Below, piece after piece: positions 11,207 through 21,226 of a stretch of 64,000 bases of DNA (position 1 is the first letter of the stretch; every line of letters begins with the position of its first letter). The stretch spans positions 114,055,674-114,119,673 of the forward strand of contig OZ024744.1 of the NCBI GenBank assembly GCA_964016885.1, read 5' to 3'. The notes beneath the pieces were generated by a model that was not told the origin of the DNA, made no database searches, and saw only the letters and a program-made list of their open reading frames with translations. The translations under genes and the position numbers were made by a program. Source of the stretch: Eledone cirrhosa. Its lineage: Eukaryota > Mollusca > Cephalopoda > Octopoda > Eledonidae.

Positions 11207-11240
11207 ACACCTTTAATAAACGATATATATATATATATAT

Positions 11241-11584
11241 ATAATGGAGGCACATGGCTTAGTGGTTAGAGCATTGGCCTTGCAATCGAAAGGTTGTGAG
11301 TTCAATTCTCAGACCGGGTGATGTGTTGTTTCCTTGAGCAAGACACTTTATTTCACATTGCTCCAGTTTACTCAGCTGTAGAAATGAGATGTTAGGGACT
11401 GGGGTCCATATCATTCCACTGCAAAGTGGTCGTGTAGGTGCCACGGCAAAAAAGCACCCACCACTCACTGTAAATGAGGTTGGTGTTAGGAAGGGCATCC
11501 AGCTGTAGAAATCAAGCCAAAATCAGTTCCCGTCCCACCCTTGCAAGCAGAGAAAAAGCGGACGTAAAATGAAATGATGATATA
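11241..11584 (+). mobile_element. tRNA-derived SINE with (ATG)n-type tail
   Basis: The head resembles a tRNA gene: GGAGGCACATGGCTTAGTGG carries an A-box-like block and GAGTTCAATTCTC a B-box-like block, as needed for RNA polymerase III. Next is GTGTTGTTTCCTTGAGCAAG. The body then holds GCAAAGTGGTCGTGTAGGTG...AAAAAAGCACCC, which is one copy of the 48-bp satellite monomer. GGTTGGTGTTAGGAAGGGCA follows, and the 3' end reads CCCGTCCCACCCTTGCAAGC...ACGTAAAATGAAATGATGA. The end is shared with LINEs in this window. A close copy lies at 62622-62945 on the minus strand. Both abut (TA)n at the 5' side. Confidence 0.85.
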
Positions 11585-11585
11585 T

Positions 11586-12175
11586 ACAAACAGCAATGTT
11601 ACATGGCAGTGAGACCTGGGCATTGTATGCAGAGATCCTGTGCAGACTGGAAAGGAACGAAGCTTGCATGCTCCGCTGGATGTGTAATAGTAATATACAT
11701 GAATGGCAAAACATAAACAAACTGAGAAATAAGAGGGATCAGATGCAGTTTACTTGAGAGATTACGTTGGTATGGTCATGTGATGCGCATGAAAGATGAC
11801 AAATGTATAAAGAAGTGCAAGCCGATCAAAATTGATGGTTACGGAGTAGGTAGACCCAGGAAAACCTGGGACGACATGATTATATCCGACCTAATTCTAA
11901 AATCCCGGAGAGCTCAATTTGCTGGCCACTGTCACCGTGCCAGCAAATAGGGATACGGGAATCAGTAGACAGGACCTGGGGGCAGCGATGGGGGACAGGG
12001 AATTCTGGGGCATGAGAGTGAGATCCATCATCTCGACAGTAGTCGACGAATGATGATGATGATATCCGACCTTGCACACTTGCACCCCTCTAAGACAATG
12101 TCACTGGATCGAGATCTTTGGCGCCACGCAGTAATACAGAAGACCCACCTTCACTACTTGCAAAGTTAACCTACA
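11586..12175 (+). pseudogene. LINE RT C-terminal fragment, interrupted
   Basis: Translation in shifting frames gives MLHGSETWALYAE, RLERNEACMLRWMCNSNI, then RWYGHVMRMKDD and GRPRKTWDD, and after an interruption SDLAHLHPSKTMSLDRDLW and AVIQKTHLHYL. These are standard landmarks of the region C-terminal to the RT in RTE-like or related LINEs. The stretch 11893-12061 is a later insertion splitting the reading. Only the 3' ~0.4 kb of this LINE is present; stops and frameshifts are visible. Confidence 0.75.
11893..12061 (+). mobile_element. 5'-truncated LINE 3' end with 11-bp target duplication
   Basis: The 169-base insert ends with codons DREFWGMRVRSIISTVVDE and a stop, then ATGATGATGATG. This is the extreme C terminus and (ATG)n tail of another LINE. 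It is bounded by the direct repeat ATATCCGACCT at 11882-11892 and 12062-12072, which restores the host LINE's reading (DD-MIISD-LAHLHP) when one copy is removed. The classic signature of target-primed retrotransposition is therefore directly visible. Confidence 0.85.
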
Positions 12176-12315
12176 GTCAGTAGGCCCCTCCAAACCAAAT
12201 ATACACCCAACCCACTACCACTACTCCATCCTCCCACTCCCACCTACACTGCCCTTTCTCTGTAAAGTTATGTTGGTACATCTAGTCCAAACTAATGAGA
12301 TCGAGATTGAGATCG

Positions 12316-12574
12316 TGTAGGTGCCACGACAAAAGACACACACTTCATGCTGTAATGTGGCTGTGTAGGTAACACGGTAAAAACCTCCCAGTCCACACTG
12401 TAAACGTGGTTGGTGTTAGGAAGGGCATCCAGCCATAGAATACCTGCCAAATAGTCCTATATGAGCAAGACACGGTCACCCGACCAACCTTGCCTCAAGT
12501 GGGACAATTCCCGTCTGACCCATGCTAGCGTGGAAGATAGACGTTAAACGATGAAGATGATGATGATGATGATA
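12316..12574 (+). repeat. dispersed SINE-like repeat with two 48-bp monomers
   Basis: Two successive ~48-base blocks (GTGTAGGTGCCACGACAAAA... and GTGTAGGTAACACGGTAAAA...CCCAGTCCACACT) match the satellite monomer. Then come GGTTGGTGTTAGGAAGGGCA, GAGCAAGACACGGTCACC, CTTGCCTCAAGTGGGACAAT and CCATGCTAGCGTGGAAGATA, ending ACGTTAAACGATGAAGATGATG. This copy shows the family order most clearly: 48-bp segment, linker, then the segment that forms the 82-bp array at 53.4 kb. No tRNA head is visible at its 5' end. Confidence 0.75.
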
Positions 12575-12698
12575 TATATATATATATCAGAAGATCCCGT
12601 TAAGGGTGAAAGCTGCAATTCTTTGCTTAAACTTGAATCTGTTATTTGAATAAATATATATATGTATGTATGTATGTGTGTGCGTGTCTCTATATATA

Positions 12699-13460
12699 CA
12701 GGGTGCGGATGATATTTGTTCGCAAGATTACTGTCTATGAAAAAATAACACAGTAGTTTTATTTTTTAAGATATATTTATCAAACTTGGGTCAGTTTGTC
12801 TTCATGACTTGTTCTTTCGATCTCACTCGATAAACCCGCCATTGGCTTTGATGATGGCCTCAAGGCGGCCTCGGAACCGGCTACAGGCCTTTGTCACTGT
12901 GCCCCGACTTAGGCCCCTAAAGGCACTTGTGATCCTGGCCTTCAGATCGTCTTTCGTATTACAGCTAGATCTGTTGGTGTCTCGTTCCACTATGCCCCAC
13001 ACAAAGAAGTTGAGGGGGTTGCAGTCAGGCGAGCTGGGAGGCCAGATGTCAGGTGAAGTGTGGTCGATGAAGTTCTCTAACAGCCAGGCTTGGGTCTTTC
13101 GGCTGGTATGGCAGGGGACTGAGTCTGCTGCCACATGTACGGCCTACCTGCAGCTACCTGGTCGATCCAGGGCTTTACTACCTCGCTCAGAACGTGGATG
13201 TAGCCATCGGTGTTCAGCTTGAGGCCCTCAGGGATGAAGTGAGGTGGCATGACATCACCTTGACTGCTGACGACACCTAAGAACAATGTTGTCTGCATGA
13301 CTCTGGGCACGTCTTTGGATGAGACAGCGAGTTACCTGTTGTTCTGGGAGTTGATCGTCTGGTCTTGGCAGAAGTTTTTCTCGTCGGAGAAAAACCATAA
13401 CATGTCTGGCTCCAGTGGTTGTTTCAACTTGTTGATCAGCTTCTTTGTGTGCTTCAGTCA
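12699..13460 (-). pseudogene. mariner-like DDD transposase remnant
   Basis: On the minus strand three overlapping frames make up the catalytic part of a Tc1/mariner-type transposase. 13255-13461 holds a VMVFxDEKxF-like block with the first acidic residue in a shifted frame. 13077-13310 holds TTLFLGVVSSQGDVMPPHF and GYIHVLSEVVKPW. 12823-13134 holds ADSVPCHTSRKTQAWLLENF (second Asp, just frame-shifted) and IWPPSSPDCNPLNFFVWG (third Asp). The 3' end carries CAGGGTGCGGATGATATTTG at 12699-12719, which resembles a mariner terminal repeat next to TA. The N-terminal DNA-binding half is missing, cut off where the LINE tail begins at 13475. At least two frameshifts are present. Confidence 0.8.
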
Positions 13461-13474
13461 CTTATATATCATAT

Positions 13475-14375
13475 ATATATATCATCATCATCATCATCAT
13501 TTTACATCTGCTTTACCCTGCTAGGAGTGGGACGGGTCCTATTCAGCACATCAGCTCTCCACTTGTCACAGTCCTTTGTCATCTCCTCCGTGAGCTTCAG
13601 CGATCTGAGGTCTGCTCTCACCACCTCCGCCCATGTTTTTCGTGGTCTACCTCTACCACGTCTTCCTTCTACTGGCACTTCTTTACCCAGCGCTCATCCT
13701 CCATGTGCATCATAAGTCCATACCATCGCAGTCTTCTCTCCCACACACTACAACTTATACACAGTTTCTCTCTCAACTCATCTATGCTTTGTTCACGCAC
13801 ATTGACATTGCACATCCAAAGGAGCATGCTTGCATCATTTCTGTTCAGCCGTCGCATATCTTCTGCAGTTGCTGCCCATCTCTCACTACCATGCAACATT
13901 GCGCATCTCACACAGGCATCATATAACCGGCCTTTCATATGCATGGAGCAACCCTTCTTTGTCTGCTAGTATAACTATGTCTCTGCAGCTGTCTGTAAAA
14001 GTTGATAAAAGCAGTCTTTCTCTTCCTTACCTAGGCCTGCCTGGGGAGCATAGGTAGAGATGATTGTCAGTAGTCTCTTGCCTACAACTAATCTAATCTT
14101 AATTATTTTATTACTGACTCTAACTACTTCTATTGTCTTATTGATCCATCTCTCAGCCAGTAAAATGCCCACTCCACCTAACCCATCATCATTACCCACC
14201 CAGAAAAGCTTATAAATAAGATGTTTGCCTGCGATTAGTCTTGCAGAGGTACCTCTCCATCTCACCTCTTGCACGCAGCACACATCCACATTTCTTCTCT
14301 CTAGCATCTCCACTATCTCACCAGATCTACCTGTGAGAGTGCCAACTCTGTTGTTTTTACTGAGAATAAGTAAGT
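13475..14375 (-). mobile_element. internally deleted RTE-like LINE
   Basis: Reading on the minus strand: 14370-13985 encodes the endonuclease start (TLTGRSGEIVEMLERRNV, CCVQEVRWRG with catalytic Glu, FWVGNDDGLGGVGILLAE, TIISTYAPQAG). It then jumps at about 13975 directly to the post-RT region 13944-13669 (MKGRLYDACVRCAMLHGSE, RLNRNDASMLLWMCNVNV, ERRLRWYGLMMHMEDERWVKKCQ). The entire RT between them is missing. The 3' end at 13490-13530 is CCCGTCCCACTCCTAGCAGG...GTAAAATGATGATGATGATG. The tail is shared with the SINEs. It abuts the mariner remnant, which it probably truncated. Confidence 0.8.
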
Positions 14376-14665
14376 GGCATAAACACTACTTTAAAACTGA
14401 TAGCGAATGGCCTTCTAAATATTTTTAATTAAACATACAGTATATATATATATTTCGTTTCTGAATTTGTTTAGCAAGATTCTTTATCTGAAAACGTGTG
14501 TTGAAACCGATATTGTTATACTTTGGGAGGGTCATGTTGCCAATAAGAAACACACGCACCAGTTGTTTTCACTCCAATTTATTATAAGTTAAATTTATAA
14601 ATTTAAGAATTTATAAATTTCTGGTTGGTTGGTTGGTTCCACAACCGGACGGTTGTTCATATATT

Positions 14666-14708
14666 GTCAAAGTTCTTTCGTCACACATTCTGTGACCTCT
14701 TCAGTGAC
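14666..14708 (-). ncRNA. hammerhead-like motif in Penelope 3' UTR
   Basis: On the minus strand: GTCA (stem I), CTGAAGA, an extra G, hairpin GTCACA/TGTGAC with loop GAATG, then GAAA. AGAACT gives a 2-bp stem III, T is at the cleavage position, and TGAC closes stem I (4 bp). It is weaker than the motif at 11152-11206 because stem II has an unpaired G next to the core and stem I is short. Its position downstream of the coding region agrees with known ribozymes of Penelope-like elements. Confidence 0.5.
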
Positions 14709-14890
14709 TGGGGATTCTTTTCTTTGTTTTGTGCCTCTCCTTTGTTCTGTCCTATGCCATCTTGTGTTTGTGTGTGTTGTGTGCTTAGTTTGCGCATGTG
14801 TTACATCCGGGTGTCTGTGTGTGTTTTTATTTGTTTATTTACATGTTACTGGTTGGTTGTTTGTTCTATGTGTGTGTTTTCATTTTGTCC

Positions 14891-15424
14891 TTAATTGTAA
14901 ATTGTGATGTTGCTATTCCATTCATGTTTTCTATTTAATTTTGGTTGGAGTTTATTTATGTTTATTGTCTCTGTGATTTGTCTAAACATTGGGTCTTTTC
15001 TGTGTGTAGATTCTATTTTTATTTCTATGTTCTCTAATTTGCCCCTATGTTCTATTTTAGCATGTTGGCGGAGTATTGATGATGCTTTTTTATCTTGAAG
15101 CTCTCGACAGTGTTCATTTAACCGTTCTCCTATACTACGAGCTGTCTCACTTATGTACACTATATTCTTATCTTTACATTGTCCTTCAGTACATCTTATG
15201 CTATATACTACATTTCTAGTTTTACAGTTAATATGGGGGCTTAGTTTACAGATTACGCATTTCTTATCTATACAGGGAGGTCTTTGAAAAGGGTATGTAT
15301 TACTAATAAGTGTTTTTATGGAGGTACCTGGTCTTTCTACTATCTTAATATTAAGTTTATGTTTATCTAAGGCCCTTCTAAATTTGTAAGCTAATTCACC
15401 TCTAGGGGTTGTATTGATGAACAT
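14891..15424 (-). pseudogene. Penelope-like GIY-YIG endonuclease domain
   Basis: The ~178-codon frame contains the linker FINTTPRGELAYKFRRAL, then the metal-binding-like KKCVICKLS and NCKTRNVVYSIRC, then NIVYISETARSIGERLNEH. VVYSI and VYIS occupy the GIY and YIG positions, and the ERLNEH arginine is the usual catalytic one. RQHAKIEHRG follows. This domain nicks DNA to prime insertion. The terminal NLNRKHEWNS is the usual end of these proteins. The frame is separated from the RT by a frameshift around 15430-15550. Confidence 0.85.
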
Positions 15425-15546
15425 TACACTCTGGTATTTATTGCTATCATACTATGAGTTTATTCTATTAATCTTATTCCTAGTTCTTTCTATTCTATTC
15501 CAAAATTTGCTCCTATACAAGGGGCAGGTCCCATTTGTATCATTAT

Positions 15547-16405
15547 TTACCATTTTTTCCCATTTGGTTCTGGCTCCTCTATATACTCTGATTTTATCTC
15601 TCTGATTGTAACCAGAGACTGCATACGGTGGATGAAGTGTTGTATGTATCTCTCTAGTTCTTTGGGGTTGCACATGCGGGACACGTTTCTCATCACCCGT
15701 ACCAAATCCGCAATCAGTATGTTGATTTTGGTGTGATCCGAAACAGCTGAGTTTTGGTGGATTAGATATTTGGAAGTCATGGGTTTGGCATAATGGGAAT
15801 GGAGGATTTGTTTTTTGTTATTAATGGTTTCTAACCAGAGCTCTGTGTCTAGTACAGGTAATCGATGGTTGGTGCGTTTGCTTGGGTAGTCTATAGTAAC
15901 TCTAATACTCTGGTGGATGGAGTTAGCTATTTGCTGGATGCTTTCCATGGTGTTTTTCTCTAATTCCTGACTGTTCTCTAGTGGGGTTGTTTTTACTACG
16001 ATGTTTATATCATCAACGTACATTATCAGGGTTAAGAGGTTGCTGTCTTCTAATTGTTCTTTAAGTTTAAGTTTATTGTCCCACCATACCATGAATAGGT
16101 TAGCTATGTCACCTGCAATGCTAACACCAATGGCTGCTCCCTCCTCTTGGGCATATGTTTTTCCATTTAATTTGAACATATGTTCCTTAAGGGTTAGTTT
16201 TATACTGGCCCCCACCGCATGTGCAATCATTTTCTTTAGTTCATCGTGGTTTTCGGGGGTCCGTATGGCTCTGGTCCACCCGTTCCATCTTTCTGTGTGG
16301 GTTTTCTTGGCCATTGAGGTAATGGTAGGTGGTCTGCTTCTTGCTGGTCTTGTAGGGCACAGGTTGCTAAGGTCATATGTGTCTAGATAATCATTACTAT
16401 AGGTA
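15547..16405 (-). pseudogene. Penelope-like RT, C-terminal half (YVDD)
   Basis: The frame is open from about 16405 (TYDLSNLCPTRPA) through MAKKTHTERWNGW at 16314 to 15547. Landmarks are GKTYAQEEGAAIGVSIAGDI (motif B-like, with small residues at the substrate pocket), LTLIMYVDDINIVV with the catalytic YVDD at 16009-16020, and RLPVLDTELWLE (motif D/E region). The fingers and motif A are missing, cut at the inverted terminal copy. The frame shifts near 15550, before the endonuclease. Reverse transcription for transposition would have been its role; as it stands it is a partial, non-functional copy. Confidence 0.85.
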
Positions 16406-16515
16406 GTTCATTACTATAGGTAATTTATAAATTTAACTTATAATAAATTGGAGTGAAAGCAACTGGTGCGTGTGTTTGTTATTGGCAACATGACCCTCCC
16501 AAAGTATAACAATAT

Positions 16516-16960
16516 ATATATACACACACACATATATATATATGTGTGTGTGTCTGTGAATATATATATATATATATATTCACAGACACACACACCGCCA
16601 CATACGCATATACACAAATATTCACACACACACACATATATATATACACACACACAAATTCACCCATATATATATATATATAAATATATATATATACACA
16701 TATACACATATATACGTACACCTACATACACACCTACATATATGTGTGTGTACAAATACACATGTGCATGCATACATGCGCCTTTACACTCCTTCCGACC
16801 CACTAATACACATATAGATACACTAATACACATACGTGCACATATATACTCACACACGTATAGACATACATGTACATAGAAATATACACACACACTTATA
16901 AACATATGTTGCTATAAACTTAAAGATAAATACAGTAAAAGTGAGCACAAAAATAATAAA
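16516..16960. repeat. (TA)n/(CA)n compound microsatellite
   Basis: Alternating TA and CA/TG runs, including a near-palindromic TGTGTGTGTCTGTGAATATA / TATATTCACAGACACACACA pair around 16546-16595. Frames on both strands here translate only as IYIYI- and VCVCV-type low complexity and are not genes. Confidence 0.85.
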
Positions 16961-16974
16961 AATAAAGATAGTAT

Positions 16975-19900
16975 TACGGTGATGTAGTATCATAAGACAT
17001 ACATATGTCTGTCCTATTACTGTGAGGTAGTATCATAAGACATATGTCTGTCCTATTACTGTGAGGTAGTATCATAAGACATACATATGTCTGTCCTATT
17101 ACTGTGAGGTAGTATCATAAGACATACATATGTCTGTCCTATTACTGTGAGGTAGTATCATAAGACATACATATGTCCTATTACTGTGAGGTAGTATCAT
17201 AAGACATACATATGTCTGTCCTATTACTGTGACGTAGTATCATAAGACATATGTCTGTCCTATTACTGTGAGGTAGTATCATAAGACATACATATGTCTG
17301 TCCTATTACTGTGAGGTAGTATCATAAGACATACATATGTCCTATTACTGTGAGGTAGTATCATAAGACATACATATGTCTGTCCTATTACTGTGAGGTA
17401 GTATCATAAGACATGTCTGTCCTATTACTGTGAGGTAGTATCATAAGACATACATATGTCTGTCCTATTACTGTGAGGTAGTATCATAAGACATACATAT
17501 GTCTGTCCTATTACTGTGAGGTAGTATCATAAGACATACATATGTCTGTCCTATTACTGTGAGGTAGTATCATAAGACATACATATGTCTGTCCTATTAC
17601 TGTGAGGTAGTATCATAAGACATACATATGTCTGTCCTATTACTGTGAGGTAGTATCATAAGACATACATGTGTCTGTCCTATTACTGTGAGGTAGTATC
17701 ATAAGACATACATATGTCTGTCCTATTACTGTGAGGTAGTATCATAAGACATACATATGTCCTATTACTGTGAGGTAGTATCATAAGACATACATATGTC
17801 TGTCCTATTACTGTGAGGTAGTATCATAAGACATACATGTGTCTGTCCTATTACTGTGAGGTAGTATCATAAGACATACATATGTCCTATTACTGTGAGG
17901 TAGTATCATAAGACATACATATGTCTGTCCTATTACTGTGAGGTAGTATCATAAGACATACATATGTCTGTCCTATTACTGTGAGGTAGTATCATAAGAC
18001 ATACATATGTCCTATTACTGTGAGGTAGTATCATAAGACATACATATGTCTGTCCTATTACTGTGAGGTAGTATCATAAGACATACATATGTCTGTCCTA
18101 TTACTGTGAGGTAGTATCATAAGACATACATGTGTCTGTCCTATTACTGTGAGGTAGTATCATAAGACATACATATGTCTGTCCTATTACTGTGAGGTAG
18201 TATCATAAGACATACATATGTCTGTCCTATTACTGTGAGGTAGTATCATAAGACATACATATGTCTGTCCTATTACTGTGAGGTAGTATCATAAGACATA
18301 CATATGTCTGTCCTATTACTGTGAGGTAGTATCATAAGACATACATATGTCTGTCCTATTACTGTGAGGTAGTATCATAAGGCATACATGTGTCTGTCCT
18401 ATTACTGTGAGGTAGTATCATAAGACATACATATGTCTGTCCTATTACTGTGAGGTAGTATCATAAGACATACATATGTCTGTCCTATTACTGTGAGGTA
18501 GTATCATAAGACATATGTCTGTCCTATTACTGTGAGGTAGTATTATAAGACATACATATGTCTGTCCTATTACTGTGACGTATCATAAGACATACATATG
18601 TCTGTCCTATTACTGTGAGGTAGTATCATAAGACATACATATGTCTGTCCTATTACTGTGACGTAGTATCATAAGACATACATATGTCTGTCCTATTACT
18701 GTGAGGTAGTATCATAAGACATATGTCTGTCCTATTACTGTGAGGTAGTATCATAAGACATACATATGTCTGTCCTATTACCATGAGGTAGTATCATAAG
18801 ACATACATATGTCTGTCCTATTACTGTGAGGTAGTATCATAAGACATATGTCTGTCCTATTACTGTGAGGTAGTATCATAAGACATACATATGTCTGTCC
18901 TATTACTGTGAGGTAGTATCATAAGACATACATATGTCTGTCCTATTACTGTGAGGTAGTATCATAAGACATACATATGTCTGTCCTATTACTGTGAGGT
19001 AGTATCATAAGACATACATATGTCTGTCCTATTACTGTGAGGTAGTATCATAAGACATATGTCTGTCCTATTACTGTAGGTAGTATCATAAGACATACAT
19101 ATGTCCTATTACTGTGAGGTAGTATCATAAGACATACATATGTCTGTCCTATTACTGTGAGGTAGTATCATAAGACATACATATGTCTGTCCTATTACTG
19201 TGAGGTAGTATCATAAGACATATGTCTGTCCTATTACTGTAGGTAGTATCATAAGACATACATATGTCCTATTACTGTGAGGTAGTATCATAAGACATAC
19301 ATATGTCTGTCCTATTACTGTGAGGTAGTATCATAAGACATACATATGTCTGTCCTATTACTGTGAGGTAGTATCATAAGACATACATATGTCTGTCCTA
19401 TTACTGTGAGGTAGTATCATAAGACATACATATGTCTGTCCTATTACTGTGAGGTAGTATCATAAGACATACATATGTCCTATTACTGTGAGGTAGTATC
19501 ATAAGACATACATATGTCTGTCCTATTACTGTGACGTAGTATCATAAGACATACATATGTCTGTCCTATTACTGTGAGGTAGTATCATAAGACATACATA
19601 TGTCTGTCCTATTACTGTGAGGTAGTATCATAAGACATACATATGTCTGTCCTATTACTGTGAGGTAGTATCATAAGACATACATATGTCTGTCCTATTA
19701 CTGTGAGGTAGTATCATAAGACATACATATGTCTGTCCTATTACTGTGAGGTAGTATCATAAGACATACATATGTCTGTCCTATTACTGTGAGGTAGTAT
19801 CATAAGACATACATATGTCTGTCCTATTACTGTGAGGTAGTATCATAAGACATATGTCTGTCCTATTACTGTGAGGTAGTATCATAAGACATACATATGT

Positions 19901-19990
19901 CTGTCCTATTACTGTGACGTATCATAAGACATACATATGTCTGTCCTATTACTGTGACGTAGTATCATAAGACATACATATGTCTGTCCA
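16975..19990. repeat. 43-bp satellite array, about 70 copies
   Basis: The unit is GTCTGTCCTATTACTGTGAG followed by GTAGTATCATAAGACATACA and TAT (43 bases). Shortened variants lose 4 or 8 bases inside ACATACATATGTCTGT, producing the perfect palindrome AGACATATGTCT. Rare substitutions (GACGTAG, CCATGAGG, TACATGTG) mark individual units. A four-unit block of about 162 bases is repeated around 19052-19213 and 19214-19375, a small higher-order duplication. The flanks are unique AT-rich DNA and no coding frame exists. It is unrelated in sequence to the 48-bp satellite. Confidence 0.95.
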
Positions 19991-20660
19991 CTCGTGGTGT
20001 ACACAAATATAGATAAAAATTAATAATAAAAATCGCAGATGCACAAGGTACACGTGTGAGGTTACGGCCTTGCGTTATAAGTGAAATATGCAGAATCAGA
20101 ACAGATACAGTAAAGTTGGGTTATTTAGAGAGGTGACGGGCGTCAAGAAATATATTATACGAACAGTTACCATTCATCCTTAAGTAAGAGATGCCGGACG
20201 ACATAGATACGGTCTGAGATCCGTGATGTAAACCAAAAGGGATGCATGAACATGTCCCTCTATAATGTGTGATCCTCCATGCGACGTACTCCTTCACTCC
20301 TATCTGGGAAATCCAATGGAGAAAAAATGCAATTCCTGTGGTGCCTGCAAGCCATGATGACCTCAGATTTGAGGTTAACTGCATTATTTTTTAGTCTATG
20401 TCCATAGCTTCCGCCTGACATAGCTTGCAGTGTCCATCACCCACAGAATATGATCTTTCGATTGTAGACTTAGGTTCAATCAATAATAGGTTGTTCTTTA
20501 AGTTGATTGATAGTGAAACATATGTAATATGTTATTAAATATGTTATGATACAACACTGAATCTTGCTTTATTCTTATAGTATTATACTCTGCTCTGTAT
20601 GAGCATCATGTGCTCACCCGGCATACCGCCTATGGACACAATTTTTCTTGCACCCATACA
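19991..20660. other. non-coding stretch, nothing recognised
   Basis: Unique-looking sequence with moderate GC. An 87-codon frame on the minus strand at 20121-20384 has no recognisable motif and no supporting context. I see no element boundaries. Confidence 0.4.
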
Positions 20661-20661
20661 C

Positions 20662-20699
<38 letters not shown>

Positions 20700-20829
20700 A
20701 TACTTTGGGAGGGTCATGTTGCCAATAAGAAACACACGCACCAGTTGCTTTCACTTCAATTTATTATAATAAATTTCTGGTTGGTTGGTTGGTTGGTTGG
20801 TTCTACAACCAGATAGTTGTTTATATATT

Positions 20830-20872
20830 GTCAAAGTTCTTTCGTCACACATTCTGTGACCTCTTCAGTGAC
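20830..20872 (-). ncRNA. hammerhead-like motif, left palindrome arm
   Basis: Same fold as at 14666-14708, on the minus strand: GTCA, CTGAAGA, hairpin GTCACA/TGTGAC, GAAA, 2-bp stem III, TGAC. As the two arms are inverted, both strands of this element would carry the motif. Confidence 0.45.
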
Positions 20873-20982
20873 TGGGGATTCTTTTCTTTGTTTTTGTGCC
20901 TCTCCTTTGTTCTGTCCTACGCCATTTTGTTGGCGTAGGACAGAACAAAGGAGAGGCACAAAAACAAAGAAAAGAATCCCCA

Positions 20983-21025
20983 GTCACTGAAGAGGTCACA
21001 GAATGTGTGACGAAAGAACTTTGAC
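20983..21025 (+). ncRNA. hammerhead-like motif, right palindrome arm
   Basis: Plus-strand copy: GTCA 20983-20986, CTGAAGA 20987-20993, stem II 20995-21000 with 21006-21011, GAA 21012-21014, mini stem III 21015-21020, cleavage position T 21021, TGAC 21022-21025. Same caveats as for the other Penelope-linked copies. Confidence 0.45.
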
Positions 21026-21226
21026 AATATATAAACAACTATCTGGTTGTAGAACCAACCAACCAGAAATTTATAAATTCCTAAATTTATAAATTTATTA
21101 TAATAAATTGAAGTGCGTGTGTTTCTTATTGGCAACATGACCCTCCCAAAGTATAACAATATCGGTTTCAACACACGTTTTCAGATAAAGAATCTTGCTA
21201 AACAAATTCAGAAACGAAATATATAT

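Larger units (their letters stand above)
14447..16515 (-). mobile_element. Penelope-like retroelement with inverted terminal copies
   Basis: Minus-strand order is: inverted 5' copy (16413-16510), truncated RT with YVDD, GIY-YIG endonuclease, 3' UTR with hammerhead-like motif, 3' terminal segment. The ~95-base ends 14514-14607 and 16413-16510 are inverted copies (landmarks ACTTTGGGAGGGTCATGTTG and CCAATTTATTATAAGTTAAA). The 3' end has a further ~65-base extension (14447-14513, AACACACG and GCAAGATTC landmarks) absent from the 5' end. RT plus C-terminal GIY-YIG is the defining arrangement of Penelope-like elements, and inverted or tandem partial copies at their ends are known. The coding part is broken by frameshifts and lacks the N-terminal RT half. 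Confidence 0.85.
20697..21226 (+). mobile_element. large palindrome made of Penelope-like element ends
   Basis: The arms 20697-20924 and 20931-21162 are near-perfect reverse complements of about 230 bases around a 6-base loop (TTTTGT, 20925-20930). Each arm consists of the terminal segment and 3' UTR of the Penelope-like element at 14.4-14.8 kb, down to the stretch GTGCCTCTCCTTTGTTCTGT. The right end has the ~65-base extension (21163-21226) also present at that element's 3' end; the left end lacks it. The termini thus match those of the longer element, with all coding sequence missing. Small differences between arms are the GGTT repeat number and an ATAAATTTA-type indel. Confidence 0.85.

Noticed and set aside
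11241..11320. tRNA gene
   Set aside because: A-box and B-box-like blocks belong to a SINE head: the sequence continues into a SINE body and tail, and the cloverleaf ends do not pair convincingly. The same applies at 60774, 61928 and 62870.
13445..13969. 174-codon plus-strand frame
   Set aside because: Antisense shadow of the deleted LINE on the minus strand.
14625..14907. Cys/Val-rich plus-strand frames
   Set aside because: Antisense to the Penelope-like 3' UTR and TG-rich DNA.
16438..16905. Frames of 71-137 codons at 16.4-16.9 kb
   Set aside because: Low-complexity translation of TA/CA microsatellite.
20121..20384. 87-codon minus-strand frame
   Set aside because: No recognisable motif, no conserved context; within chance expectation for the length.
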